Positions 28,727 through 37,843 of a DNA stretch of 64,000 nucleotides are shown here, piece by piece. The position numbers were made by a program, and so were the translations under genes. The notes under the pieces were generated by a model, which was not told where the DNA came from, did not search any database, and saw only the letters and a program-made list of their open reading frames with translations. Within the stretch, counting starts at the first letter, position 1, and the number at the start of each line of letters is the position of its first letter. This DNA comes from an uncultured Jannaschia sp. (GTDB lineage Bacteria > Pseudomonadota > Alphaproteobacteria > Rhodobacterales > Rhodobacteraceae): NCBI RefSeq assembly GCF_947494025.1, contig NZ_CANLTQ010000002.1, positions 248,001-312,000 of the forward strand. The letters are read 5' to 3'.

Positions 28727-29421
28727 TCAATCGGGCGCGTATCCCGCGGCGCTGAAGGCGGTCCGGCACGCCCCGAAATCGAACAGGCCGCAGATGTCGC
28801 CGAGAGCTTGGAGACGGGGATCGCAGGCACGTGCGCCGATGGGGCGGAGGTGAGCCTTCGGCCCGGAGAAGGCCGTTTCGATCGGGGTCGGGTCTGGCAC
28901 AAACGGGCCGGACCGGCATCCGGCCTCTCTGGCCGTTCCGGATCCCGGCCGCTTTCGGGCTCCTGCGGAGATGTCGTCGGGGATCACGACGGTGCCGGGC
29001 GACAGGGCCGGGGTGAGCCGGGTCTCGACGTGGATGCCGAACGCGGTCCGGTCCATCGCGTCCCCGATTGCCCGGGGCGCGAACCCCGCGTCGCGGGCGA
29101 GCCCGGCGATGAAGGTCCGCGGCGTCCCGCGGCCGACGGGCGCGCCGCCTCCGGCGCCCCGGCCTGCTCCTTCAGGGGCCGGCTCTTTCAGGGAGATGTC
29201 CGGCGCCGCACGGACGATCCCGGCCGGGAACGCCATGTGCGGCGCGGGCTTGCCCGCGGGTCCCGGTGCGCGACCCTGCCGCTTCGGGCGATCGCCCCCC
29301 GATCACGGCGATCGGACACCGGCCGGATCGCCGGACTCGCGCCGACCACGACCACCCGCGCCACCGCCCGGCACGAACGACCCGCGAAGATGCGGCCGAG
29401 GACCTGCTCGCGACGATCCAT
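28727..29421 (-). pseudogene. Degenerate IS630-family transposase
   Basis: From an ATG at 29421, DRREQVLGRIFAGRSCRAVA resembles the N-terminal helix-turn-helix of IS630-group transposases. After a frameshift the downstream frame (29236-28727) reads RTFIAGLARDAGFAPRAIGD, then TPALSPGTVVIPDD (second catalytic Asp strand), FVPDPTPIETAFSGPKAHLR (third catalytic residue, normally SPDLNPIE) and ends near GDICGLFDFGACRTAFSAAG. The first catalytic Asp region is missing. Several normally invariant positions are changed, so the gene is dead. Confidence 0.8.
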
Positions 29422-29508
29422 CGCGTGGGACGTGCCCCTGTTCCATCTCCCGCCGAAAGCGAACCGGACGAACGACACCGCGGGAATCCCCCTTGAGTCG
29501 GGATGGGG

Positions 29509-29521
29509 GCAAACCGCTTTA
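29509..29521 (-). repeat. Left terminal inverted repeat of the IS630 relic
   Basis: Read on the minus strand: TAAAGCGGTTTGC. Its outer TA forms part of the stop codon of the lipoprotein gene on the minus strand (29519-29521). The same end, starting AAAGCGGTTTGC, recurs at 8391. Confidence 0.7.
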
Positions 29522-29935
29522 GTCCGCGGCGATCCGTCCGTCAGCCTCGCACAGGCCACGAAGGTCGTAGGGCTGACTCTGCAGGATTGCCGCATCCTGC
29601 GTGGAACAGGCCGGCAGATCCACCGCCCGATAGCCCTTCGTCGTCATGCAGACATCGAAAGCGCGGGCGCGCAGCTCTTCGTTCGGATCGTCCTCGTGGA
29701 CGTCGGGCGCGGAATAGCCGCCGTAGCAGAACCAACCCCGGCAGATGCTCGTGCCGACCGTGATGCGCGACGACGACCGGATCCGGCTCGCGACGGGAAA
29801 GTCGGTCTGCGCCCGGGCGGCGCAGGCGAGATATTCCTGCTCAGCCTTCAGCGCGGGCGTTCCGGGCTTGATCCAGACCGGATCGGACACACCGGCGCAG
29901 GCCGCGAGGAAAAGGGCCAGAGGTAAATACCGCAT
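29519..29935 (-). CDS. Predicted lipoprotein of unknown function
   Basis: A 138-residue protein starting MRYLPLALFLAACAG, a short signal peptide with lipobox LAAC (Cys13). The mature part holds five further cysteines (YLACAARA, SICRGWFC, DVCMTTKG, LPACSTQ, LRGLCEAD), suggesting disulfides in the periplasm. No known family was recognised. The ribosome-binding site is weak. It converges on ntrX, and its stop codon is completed by the IS630 relic; before insertion the two genes would have shared the CTAG that encodes both stops. Confidence 0.7.
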   Translation of the reverse strand: MRYLPLALFLAACAGVSDPVWIKPGTPALKAEQEYLACAARAQTDFPVASRIRSSSRITVGTSICRGWFCYGGYSAPDVHEDDPNEELRARAFDVCMTTKGYRAVDLPACSTQDAAILQSQPYDLRGLCEADGRIAAD

Positions 29936-30083
29936 AGGCGCGACCCTAGCACACGGACAGGACATGACAATCGCCCGCGAACGCGGGACACGCGCCGTCG
30001 CAGGGCCGTTGACCGTCCGGTGCGGCCTGCCTATCCAATCCCCGAAACAGGGTGCCGAACCGGCCGTTCGGGGAAGGGGGACC

Positions 30084-31466
30084 ATGAAGGTCATCATCTG
30101 CGGCGCGGGACAGGTCGGCTGGCAGATCGCGCGGCACCTCGCCGGCGAGCGCAACGACGTCACCATCGTCGACAACAATTCAGCTCTCGTGCATCGGGCG
30201 ACCGACACGCTGGACGTGCAGGGCATCACCGGCTTCGCCTCCTATCCCGACGTGCTCGAACGGGCGGGGGCGGAGGATGCGGACATGCTGATCGCCGCGA
30301 CCCATTCCGACGAGGTGAACATGGTCACCTGTCAGGTGGCGCATTCGATCTTCACGGTACCGCGCAAGATCGCCCGCCTGCGCGCGCAGAGCTATCTTTC
30401 CGCGGTGCGCGCCGACCTTTACCGGCGCGACCACCTGCCGATCGATGTCGTGATCTCGCCCGAGCGGGAGGTGGCGGAGGCCGCGCTGCGCCGGCTTCGC
30501 GCACCCGAGGCTTTCGACGTGGAGGAGTTCATGGACGGCGGGGCGACGTTTATCGGCCTGAACCTCGACGCCGAATGCCCCGTCCTCGACACGCCGCTGC
30601 GCCAGCTTTCGGAGCTGTTCTCGACCCTGCGCGCAGTCGTCGTAGGCGTCCGGCGGGACGGCAAGCGCCTCTTCGCGCCCGATCCGAACGACCAGCTGAA
30701 GGCCGGAGATCAGGTCTACATCGTCTCCCATTCCGACGACCTGCACCGCACGCAGGAAATCTTCGGCAAGAAGGTTCGCAAGCAGAATCGCGTCGTCATC
30801 GTCGGCGGCGGCAATGTCGGGCTCGCAGTGGCCGAGGCGCTCGAAAACGCGCCGGAGCGTATCCGCGCCAAGATGATCGAGCGTCACCGACCTTCGGCCG
30901 AGCGCGCGGCGGAGGCGCTGACCCGGACCATCGTCCTGTCGGGCGACGGGCTCGACATCGAGCTTCTGCGCGAGGCGGGAATCGAGCGGGCCGACGCGGT
31001 GCTGACGGTGACGGACGACGACAAGACCAACCTCCTCGCGGGTGTGCGGGCGAAGGCCGCGGGCTGCAACCGCACGATCGCGCTCATCAACGACCCCACG
31101 CTCGTACCGCTGATGGAGCCGCTGGGGATCGACGCCTACATCAACCCGCGGCAGACCACGGTGTCGTCGATCCTTCGGCACGTCCGGCACGGCCGGGTGC
31201 GCAATGTCTATTCGGTGGGCGACGCCGAGGCCGAGGTGATCGAGGCGCAGGTGCTCTCCACCTCGCCCATGACCGGGCGTCTGATCCGCGAGGTCGACTT
31301 TCCCGAGGGCGCGCTCGTGGGGGCGATCCGCAAGGCGGACGGCCGCGTGATCCGGCCGCACGGCGCCACCCGGATCGAGGAGGCGGACGTGGTCGTGATC
31401 TTTGCGCTTTCCTCCGACGTGACGGAGGTGGAACGCCTTCTGCAGGTGCAGGTGGACTTCTTCTGA
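30084..31466 (+). CDS. trkA: Trk system potassium uptake protein TrkA
   Basis: Peripheral NAD-binding regulator of 460 residues for the TrkH potassium channel. Two tandem halves: Rossmann motif 1 MKVIICGAGQVGWQIARHL at the start and RCK-C about 150-220, then Rossmann motif 2 VVIVGGGNVGLAVAEAL at about 235 and RCK-C about 370-455. AAGGGGG precedes the ATG at 30084. Its TGA overlaps the trkH ATG by one base (TGATG), giving translational coupling. Confidence 0.95.
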   Translation: MKVIICGAGQVGWQIARHLAGERNDVTIVDNNSALVHRATDTLDVQGITGFASYPDVLERAGAEDADMLIAATHSDEVNMVTCQVAHSIFTVPRKIARLRAQSYLSAVRADLYRRDHLPIDVVISPEREVAEAALRRLRAPEAFDVEEFMDGGATFIGLNLDAECPVLDTPLRQLSELFSTLRAVVVGVRRDGKRLFAPDPNDQLKAGDQVYIVSHSDDLHRTQEIFGKKVRKQNRVVIVGGGNVGLAVAEALENAPERIRAKMIERHRPSAERAAEALTRTIVLSGDGLDIELLREAGIERADAVLTVTDDDKTNLLAGVRAKAAGCNRTIALINDPTLVPLMEPLGIDAYINPRQTTVSSILRHVRHGRVRNVYSVGDAEAEVIEAQVLSTSPMTGRLIREVDFPEGALVGAIRKADGRVIRPHGATRIEEADVVVIFALSSDVTEVERLLQVQVDFF

Positions 31467-33019
31467 TGCACCGGACGCGCGCCCGGCCCGGACGGCTCGC
31501 CCTCGTGGGCCAGCAGGTCTCGCTCTCGGTGTTGATGGCGATGGGCCTTTGCGCGTCGATGTACGGCCCCGCGCTCCACGCCGAGATCGCGGGAGAACAT
31601 CCGACGGCGCGGGCGTTCTTCTATTCAGCGACGCTGCTTCTCGCGTTTCTCGCCGCGGTCGCGGTGGCGAGCGCGCGGCGCCGGCCCTCGAACGTCTCGC
31701 GCAGCCATCTCGTGGCGCTCCTGATGGCGTTCACGACGCTGCCGCTCCTTGCGGCGATCCCTCTGGCGCAGGTGATCGTCGATACGCGGCTCCTGAACCT
31801 TTATGTCGAAATGGTCTCCGCCGCGACGACCACGGGGGGCAGCCTCTACAAGCCCACACGGCTGAACGACAGCGTGCATCTGTGGCGTGCGGTCGTCGCC
31901 TGGGAGGGCGGGCTGGTCATCTGGGTCGCGGCCATCGCGATCCTCGCCCCCCTCAATCTCGGCGGGTTCGAGGTCGCCGAAGGCAACACCAGCCTGCGAC
32001 ACGGCGGCGAAGGGCCGAACGCGATCCGCGTCCGCGACCGCAGCATCGAGCCCGAAGCGCGGGTATGGCGGGCACTCGGCACGCTCGGGCCGATCTATAT
32101 CGGATTGACGCTTCTCCTGTGGGCGCTCCTCGTCACGCTGGGCGAACGTTCCGTCACCGCCCTGATCCATGCCATGTCGACGATGTCCACCTCCGGCATC
32201 ACCGACGGGACCGGGATGACCGGCGTGGGATTCCGCGGCGAGGTCGTGATCGCGCTGTTCCTCGTCTTCGCGCTGTCACGGCAGACCTTCACGACCGACA
32301 TGAACCGGGAGCGGAGCCGCCATCTCGGGAACGACCGCGAAATCTGGACCGCCGGTCTTGTCGTCGCGGCCGTCACCGTCCTCCTTTTCGCACGTCACTG
32401 GGTCGGGGCGTTCGAGATCGGCGATCTGTCCGACACGGAGGCGGCGCTCGGGGCGCTGTGGGGCTCCATCTTTACCGCCCTGTCGTTCCTGACCACGACG
32501 GGGTTCGAAAGCGTCCACTGGGAGGCCGCACAGGACTGGTCCGGCCTGAACGCGCCGACCGTACTCCTTCTCGGCCTCGCGATTTTCGGCGGGGGCGTGG
32601 CGACGACTGCGGGCGGCGTGAAGCTTCTGCGGATCTACACGCTCTACGAGCACGGCCGACGCGAGATGAACCTCCTTGTCCATCCGAGCGCGGTGGCCGG
32701 CATGTCGGGCGCGTTCGGGCGCATCCCCAAGGGCGGCATCGAAGGCGCCTGGGTGTTCTTCATGCTCTTCGCCACCTCGATCGCCGTGGTGACCCTGGCG
32801 CTCACGGCGGCGGGGCTCGATTTCGGCGCGGCGATGGCCCTCGGCGTGGCCTGTCTGACCACGACCGGCCCGCTCGCGGAGATCGTGCTGGGCGGACAGG
32901 GCACGTTGAACTCTCTGGGGGACGGCGGAAAGCTCGTCGCCGCCGCCGCGATGGTCGTCGGTCGTCTCGAGGCGCTCGCGTTGATCGCGCTCCTCAACCC
33001 CGACTTCTGGCGGGACTGA
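31466..33019 (+). CDS. trkH: Trk system potassium uptake membrane protein TrkH
   Basis: Integral membrane channel subunit of 517 residues. About ten membrane helices are visible. Four pore-loop regions carry the selectivity-filter type motifs: SAATTTGGSLY, STMSTSGITDG, SFLTTTGFESV and ACLTTTGPLAE. It works with TrkA. The start overlaps trkA. A 184-bp gap to hfq follows without a recognisable terminator. Confidence 0.94.
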   Translation: MHRTRARPGRLALVGQQVSLSVLMAMGLCASMYGPALHAEIAGEHPTARAFFYSATLLLAFLAAVAVASARRRPSNVSRSHLVALLMAFTTLPLLAAIPLAQVIVDTRLLNLYVEMVSAATTTGGSLYKPTRLNDSVHLWRAVVAWEGGLVIWVAAIAILAPLNLGGFEVAEGNTSLRHGGEGPNAIRVRDRSIEPEARVWRALGTLGPIYIGLTLLLWALLVTLGERSVTALIHAMSTMSTSGITDGTGMTGVGFRGEVVIALFLVFALSRQTFTTDMNRERSRHLGNDREIWTAGLVVAAVTVLLFARHWVGAFEIGDLSDTEAALGALWGSIFTALSFLTTTGFESVHWEAAQDWSGLNAPTVLLLGLAIFGGGVATTAGGVKLLRIYTLYEHGRREMNLLVHPSAVAGMSGAFGRIPKGGIEGAWVFFMLFATSIAVVTLALTAAGLDFGAAMALGVACLTTTGPLAEIVLGGQGTLNSLGDGGKLVAAAAMVVGRLEALALIALLNPDFWRD

Positions 33020-33203
33020 ACGCCTTTTGTCCAGGCTCGCGCGCGCATTTCGACGGTCTGAACCCCGTTCCGGGGGGAAGCCTCGCGCCGCGCAACGCCG
33101 GAACGCAATCTTTCGGGGTGGAAACTTTTCCGTGAGCGTCACATAAGATCCGAACGGTCAAGAACGCCTTCGAAGACGGGGCGCTGAAAACAGGGACGGA
33201 TGC

Positions 33204-33458
33204 ATGGCCTCGGACAAGCAGAACCTTCAGGATGCCTTTCTCAATCAGGTCCGCAAGCAGAAGGTGCCGGTGACGATCTTCCTGATCAACGGCGTGAAGC
33301 TGCAGGGCGTGATCACCTGGTTCGACAATTTCTGCGTCCTGCTGCGTCGGGACGGGCAGTCGCAGCTGGTCTACAAGAGCGCGATCTCGACCGTGATGCC
33401 GGCCCAGCCGATCCAACTCTACGACAGCGGGGAGGAAGCGTCTGCCGACGCCTCCTGA
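33204..33458 (+). CDS. hfq: RNA chaperone Hfq
   Basis: Hexameric Sm-like RNA chaperone of 84 residues pairing small RNAs with mRNAs. Sm1 is [20 protein letters not shown] and Sm2 [12 protein letters not shown]. The usual YKH of the proximal face reads YKS here (Ser59), a substitution at a position that is His in E. coli and most relatives. The short acidic tail is EEASADAS. hflX follows and overlaps its 3' end, the classical hfq-hflX pairing. Confidence 0.95.
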   Translation: MASDKQNLQDAFLNQVRKQKVPVTIFLINGVKLQGVITWFDNFCVLLRRDGQSQLVYKSAISTVMPAQPIQLYDSGEEASADAS

Positions 33459-34821
33459 ACAGACGCATTCGACCGCGGCCAAACCGACCCGCGCGCTCGT
33501 CCTGCACCCCGACACGCGGGGGGGCGACCGGTCCGGCCGCGATCCGAAATATGCGGTCGCGGAAGCGGTCTCGCTCGCGCATGCCCTGCCGGGGCTCGAC
33601 GTCGTGGGGGGTGAGGTCGTGCGCCTGCCGCGACCGCATCCCGGCATGCTCTTCGGATCCGGCAAGGTCGAGGAGCTCGGGGCCCGGATCGAGAGCGAAG
33701 ACATCGATCTCGTCCTGATCGACGGCGCCGTGACGCCGGTGCAGCAGCGCAATCTCGAGAAGGCGTGGAAAATCAAACTGCTCGACCGCACCGGGCTCAT
33801 CCTCGAAATCTTCGCCGACCGGGCCGCCACGCGGGAAGGAGTGTTGCAGGTCGACCTTGCCGCACTCTCCTATCAGCGCACCCGGCTGGTCCGCGCCTGG
33901 ACGCACCTCGAACGGCAGCGCGGCGGGCTGGGCTTCGTGGGCGGCCCCGGCGAGACGCAGATCGAGGCGGACCGTCGTGCCATCGACGAACAGATGACGA
34001 AGTTGCGCCGTCAGCTCGACAAGGTGGTCAAGACGCGCGAGCTTCACCGCGCGGCGCGCGCCAAGGTGCCTTACCCGGTCGTGGCCCTCGTGGGCTACAC
34101 CAACGCCGGCAAGTCCACGCTCTTCAACCGCCTGACCGGGGCGGAGGTAATGGCGAAGGACATGCTCTTCGCCACGCTCGACCCGACGATGCGCGCAGTG
34201 GACCTGCCGCACGGGCTCCGGGTGATCCTGTCGGACACGGTCGGGTTCATCTCCGACCTGCCGACGCAGCTCGTCGCCGCGTTCCGCGCCACGCTGGAGG
34301 AGGTGCTGGACGCCGATCTCATCGTGCATGTCCGCGACATCTCCCACCCCGAGACCGAGGCGCAGGCGGAGGATGTGGAGACGATCCTCGAACAGCTTGG
34401 CACCGACGCGGCGATCCCGCGGATCGAGATGTGGAACAAGGCCGACGCGCTGCCGGCCGAAGCGCAGGCGACCGCCGGGAACCTCGCGGCACGGCGGGAC
34501 GACGTCTATCTCGGCTCGGCGCTCACGGGGCAGGGGCTCGACGCGCTTCTCGACCGGATCGCGGACGAACTGACAGAGACGTTGAGCGATCTGGATTTGT
34601 TCCTTCCCTTCGCCGACGGGCGCGCGCGCGCCTGGCTGCATGAGGAAGGGGTCGTCCGGGAGGAGGCGCAGACCGAGGAGGGGCCCCGACTTTCCGTCCG
34701 TTGGACCGCCCGGCAGGCCGCGCGCTTCGCCGCCGCGTTCCCCGACCGCGCGCCCGCCGGTCTGGTTCCACCCCGGGATGCGCCCGAGCGTGATACGTCC
34801 GACGATCCCTGGACTCCTTGA
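33442..34821 (+). CDS. hflX: Ribosome-associated GTPase HflX (probable CTG start)
   Basis: Cytoplasmic GTPase of 459 residues that rescues or splits stalled ribosomes. The N-terminal HflX domain includes [13 protein letters not shown] and [18 protein letters not shown]; the G domain has G1 [13 protein letters not shown]3 DTVGF and G4 NKAD. The frame opens at 33397 and has no ATG, GTG or TTG before GTG 33604, which would remove conserved residues. CTG at 33442 has GGGGAGG exactly 6 bases upstream and gives a full N-terminus, so it is chosen. It overlaps hfq by 17 bp. Confidence 0.9.
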   Translation: MPTPPEQTHSTAAKPTRALVLHPDTRGGDRSGRDPKYAVAEAVSLAHALPGLDVVGGEVVRLPRPHPGMLFGSGKVEELGARIESEDIDLVLIDGAVTPVQQRNLEKAWKIKLLDRTGLILEIFADRAATREGVLQVDLAALSYQRTRLVRAWTHLERQRGGLGFVGGPGETQIEADRRAIDEQMTKLRRQLDKVVKTRELHRAARAKVPYPVVALVGYTNAGKSTLFNRLTGAEVMAKDMLFATLDPTMRAVDLPHGLRVILSDTVGFISDLPTQLVAAFRATLEEVLDADLIVHVRDISHPETEAQAEDVETILEQLGTDAAIPRIEMWNKADALPAEAQATAGNLAARRDDVYLGSALTGQGLDALLDRIADELTETLSDLDLFLPFADGRARAWLHEEGVVREEAQTEEGPRLSVRWTARQAARFAAAFPDRAPAGLVPPRDAPERDTSDDPWTP

Positions 34822-35033
34822 CGGGGTCGGTCGGTCAGCGTCGCGCCCGGCTACCGACAAGACGGGAGGGTGGGGTTACGGGGTCGCCGATACGCCGCGT
34901 CCGACGGCAGTCCGCACCGCGAACGGCGCGCCCTGTCAGGGGTGACAGGGGCGCGGCCGCCTGCTACCGTCGGTGTCGACCGGACCGTCAGAGACCGGCA
35001 TCGGCAGAGCAGACATTGGACAGGATCCGCCCC

Positions 35034-35591
35034 ATGACCGTATTCACGCGTCGCAGCTTCCTCGCTGCGGCCTCCGCGCCACTTGCGCTTACCGCCTGCG
35101 GCAACGGGATCGGCAGCAACGGCGCCCCTCGGATCGACGGTCGCGTCGATCAGGCCTTCGCCTTCATGTACCGGACGCTTCCTGAAACGCAGGTCCTCGC
35201 CGAGAAGGCCGTGGGAATCCTGATGATGCCGGTCGTCACCGAAGTCGGGCTCGGCCTCGGCGGTGCCTATGGGCGCGGGGCGCTCCGCGTCGACGGTGTG
35301 ACGGTCGATTACTATTCCACGAGCGAATTGTCGTTCGGCCTTCAGGCTGGCGGGCAGCAATACAGCCACGCGCTTTTTTTCATGACGCAGCCGGCGCTTC
35401 TGAACTTCCGGACCTCGCCCGGCTTCACGGCAGGCGCGAACCTCAGCTACGCGGTGTCGACCAATGCCGGGGCGATCTCGACGGGGACGACGGAGCTTCT
35501 GACCCCGGTTATCGCGGTGATCTTCGGACAGGCCGGCCTCATCGCCGGGGCCTCGCTCGAAGGCACGAAATACAACCGAATCATTCCCTGA
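35034..35591 (+). CDS. YSC84 (SYLF)-domain lipoprotein with Tat-like signal
   Basis: A 185-residue envelope protein. The N-terminus FTRRSFLAAASAPLALTACG combines a twin-arginine-like motif with a lipobox (LTAC, Cys22). The rest is a YSC84/SYLF domain: LAEKAVGILMMPVVTEVGLG, GGAYGRGALRV, SFGLQAGGQQYSHALFFM. Such domains bind lipids in eukaryotes; bacterial roles are unclear. The gene stands alone: 212 bp without recognisable genes precede it, and 209 bp separate it from rpsB. Confidence 0.82.
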   Translation: MTVFTRRSFLAAASAPLALTACGNGIGSNGAPRIDGRVDQAFAFMYRTLPETQVLAEKAVGILMMPVVTEVGLGLGGAYGRGALRVDGVTVDYYSTSELSFGLQAGGQQYSHALFFMTQPALLNFRTSPGFTAGANLSYAVSTNAGAISTGTTELLTPVIAVIFGQAGLIAGASLEGTKYNRIIP

Positions 35592-35656
35592 ACCGACGGG
35601 TCCGAAGTCGCCCCGATCCCGCCGCCGCGTCAGCACCGCGAACGGCCCTTTCAGGC

Positions 35657-35685
35657 TTGCGTTGCCCGGCTCCGCCTCCTAGAAG
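35657..35685 (+). promoter_or_regulatory. Candidate promoter of rpsB-tsf
   Basis: TTGCGT (35657-35662) and TAGAAG (35680-35685) at 17-bp spacing, about 115 bp before rpsB. Match is moderate. Transcription would start just inside the leader dyad described next. Confidence 0.35.
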
Positions 35686-35713
35686 GCCCGCACTTCACAG
35701 ACGGGGGCGGGCC
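35685..35713 (+). promoter_or_regulatory. Inverted repeat in the rpsB leader
   Basis: GGCCCGC (35685-35691) and GCGGGCC (35707-35713) are perfect complements around a 15-nt loop in the 5' leader of rpsB. Ribosomal protein leaders often carry autogenous binding sites, so an S2 regulatory structure is possible; the arms could also belong to a larger fold with the GC-rich bases that follow. Confidence 0.35.
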
Positions 35714-35800
35714 CTCGGGGGAGACATCCCCGTCGGTCCACCGGTTGAGCCAAGGCTCTGATCCCCCGTCCCAGGTTCAAACCGGAAAGGTATCGAATAC

Positions 35801-36613
35801 ATGGCTCTGCCTGATTTCTCCCTACGTCAATTGCTCGAGGCCGGCGTCCATTTCGGCCACCAGACGCAGCGCTGGAACCCGCGCATGGCGCCCTACATCT
35901 ACGGCGCGAAGAACGGCATCCACATCATGGACCTGACGCAGACGGTTCCGATGCTGGATCAGGCGCTGCAGGTCGTTCGCGACACCGTCGCGCGGGGTGG
36001 CCGCATTCTGTTCGTCGGCACGAAGCGGCAGGCCCAGAAGCCCGTCGCCGACGCGGCCGAGCGTTGCGCGCAGTATCACATGAACCATCGCTGGCTCGGC
36101 GGCACGCTGACCAACTGGAAGACGGTGTCGAACTCCATCAATCGCCTGAAGAGCATTGACGAGGCGATGGAGACGGGCGGCGAGGGACTGACCAAGAAAG
36201 AGCGCCTCAACATGGAGCGCGACCAGCTGAAGCTGCAGGCATCGCTCGGTGGCATCCGCGAAATGGGCGGCTTGCCGGACCTTCTGTTCGTGATCGACGT
36301 GAACAAGGAGGACCTGGCGATCGCCGAGGCGCGCAAGCTCGGCATCCCGGTCGTGGCCGTGGTGGATTCGAACGCGTCGCCGGCCGGCGTCGACTACGTT
36401 ATTCCCGGCAATGACGACGCCGCCCGCGCGATCGCGCTCTACTGCGACCTCGTCGCCCGGGCGGCGCTCGACGGCATGTCGGCCCAGCTCGGTGCTGCCG
36501 GCGTCGATATCGGCGCGATGGAGGAGGCGGGCGAGTCCGTCGATCCCGGCGCGTCCGAGACGCCCGAAACCGACGTGCCCTCGGACACCGCGACAGCCGA
36601 AGCCAACGCCTGA
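35801..36613 (+). CDS. rpsB: 30S ribosomal protein S2
   Basis: Small-subunit ribosomal protein of 270 residues. [40 protein letters not shown] and [20 protein letters not shown] are diagnostic. A C-terminal acidic tail of about 35 residues ([20 protein letters not shown]) extends beyond the E. coli protein, as in many alphaproteobacteria. AAAGG lies about 11 bases before the ATG. tsf follows after 72 bp that contain an imperfect GC hairpin near 36633-36662. Confidence 0.97.
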   Translation: MALPDFSLRQLLEAGVHFGHQTQRWNPRMAPYIYGAKNGIHIMDLTQTVPMLDQALQVVRDTVARGGRILFVGTKRQAQKPVADAAERCAQYHMNHRWLGGTLTNWKTVSNSINRLKSIDEAMETGGEGLTKKERLNMERDQLKLQASLGGIREMGGLPDLLFVIDVNKEDLAIAEARKLGIPVVAVVDSNASPAGVDYVIPGNDDAARAIALYCDLVARAALDGMSAQLGAAGVDIGAMEEAGESVDPGASETPETDVPSDTATAEANA

Positions 36614-36685
36614 CGGCAGGCGCAGATTGACGACGGGGCGTGGCCTGTAGGGGCCGCGTCCGTTCCCATTCAAGGAGACAGGATC

Positions 36686-37561
36686 ATGGCGATCACCGCT
36701 GCGATGGTGAAGGAACTCCGCGACACGACCGGCGCGGGCATGATGGACGCCAAGAAGGCGCTGACCGAGACCGACGGCGACATGCAGGCTGCGGTCGATT
36801 GGTTGCGGACCAAGGGTCTGGCGAAGGCCGCCAAGAAATCCGGCCGCACAGCCGCCGAGGGGCTTGTCGCCGTCGCGGTCGACGGCGGCTACGGCGTCGC
36901 GCTCGAAGTCAATTCCGAGACCGACTTCGTCGGCAAGAACGCCGAGTTCCAGAAGATGGTGGCGGACTTCGCGAAAACCGCGCTGAACGTCGGATCCGTC
37001 GAGGAACTGAAGACATCGGAGATCAACGGAAAGACGGTCGACACGATCCTGACCGACAAGATCGCCACGATCGGCGAGAACATGACGATCCGCCGGATCG
37101 CCCATCTGTCGGCGGCCAGCGTCGTGACCTACGTTCACAACGCCGCGGCGACCGATATGGGCAAGATCGGTGTTCTGGTGGGTCTGTCGGGCGAGAACAC
37201 CGAGTTCGGCCGTCAGGTCGCGATGCATGTCGCTGCCGCGAACCCGGCCTCGCTGTCTGAAGCCGACCTCGACCCGGCGATGCTCGACAAGGAGCGGCAA
37301 GTCCAGATCGACATCGCGCGTGAGAGCGGCAAGCCCGAGCAGGTAATAGAGAAGATGATCGAAGGCCGGATGAAGAAGTACATGGCCGAGGTGACCCTGC
37401 TAAACCAGCAATTCGTCTTGAACCCGGACCTGACCGTTGGCAAGGCCGCCGAAGAGGCCGGCGTCGAGATCACGGGCTTCGTTCGGCTCGAAGTCGGGGA
37501 GGGGATCGAGAAGGTCGTCGAGGATTTCGCCGCCGAAGTCGCCAAGGTCTCGCAAGGCTGA
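36686..37561 (+). CDS. tsf: Elongation factor Ts
   Basis: Nucleotide exchange factor for EF-Tu, 291 residues. The N-terminal UBA-like domain ([20 protein letters not shown]) and the TDFVGKN motif ([19 protein letters not shown]) of the core are intact. AAGGAGA stands 9 bases before the ATG. The rpsB-tsf order is universal. Two GC dyads follow (near 37578-37602 and 37642-37663), neither with a T-run. The 282 bp to the LuxR gene hold no gene that I recognise. Confidence 0.97.
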   Translation: MAITAAMVKELRDTTGAGMMDAKKALTETDGDMQAAVDWLRTKGLAKAAKKSGRTAAEGLVAVAVDGGYGVALEVNSETDFVGKNAEFQKMVADFAKTALNVGSVEELKTSEINGKTVDTILTDKIATIGENMTIRRIAHLSAASVVTYVHNAAATDMGKIGVLVGLSGENTEFGRQVAMHVAAANPASLSEADLDPAMLDKERQVQIDIARESGKPEQVIEKMIEGRMKKYMAEVTLLNQQFVLNPDLTVGKAAEEAGVEITGFVRLEVGEGIEKVVEDFAAEVAKVSQG

Positions 37562-37843
37562 ACCTGCCGGTATGTCGCGCGTCGGGTCACGGACCCGGCG
37601 CCGATCGACCGGAAATGGTGGAAGGTCAGGTTGACCCGATCCGGGCTTGAATGAACCCGGACCGAGCCGATTCCGAAATTCATCGGTCGAACCCGTTCCA
37701 CGGGTGAATGTCTCCGCGGTTCGAGCCCGAATAGTCCCGGGCCAAATTGCCTTCACTCACAAGACATGTTGCTTATGCCCGGCGAAACCGCGGAACGTAA
37801 GTCTGGATTCCCTTACCTTTTATTACAGATCGGTAAGATGGCC

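Larger units (their letters stand above)
28712..29521 (-). mobile_element. IS630-family insertion sequence relic in a CTAG target
   Basis: An 810-bp segment bounded on both sides by TA and imperfect 13-bp inverted repeats, holding a degenerate transposase on the minus strand. Joining the flanks gives GACGAC-TAG-TCCGCGG, i.e. a CTAG target, which is preferred by several IS630-group elements. Full-length relatives are usually 1.1-1.2 kb, so about 300 bp of the middle is missing. The left end contains an internal dyad (CCCCC...GGGGG). The interval holds no other gene. A second fragment of the same element lies at 8391-8486. Confidence 0.8.
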
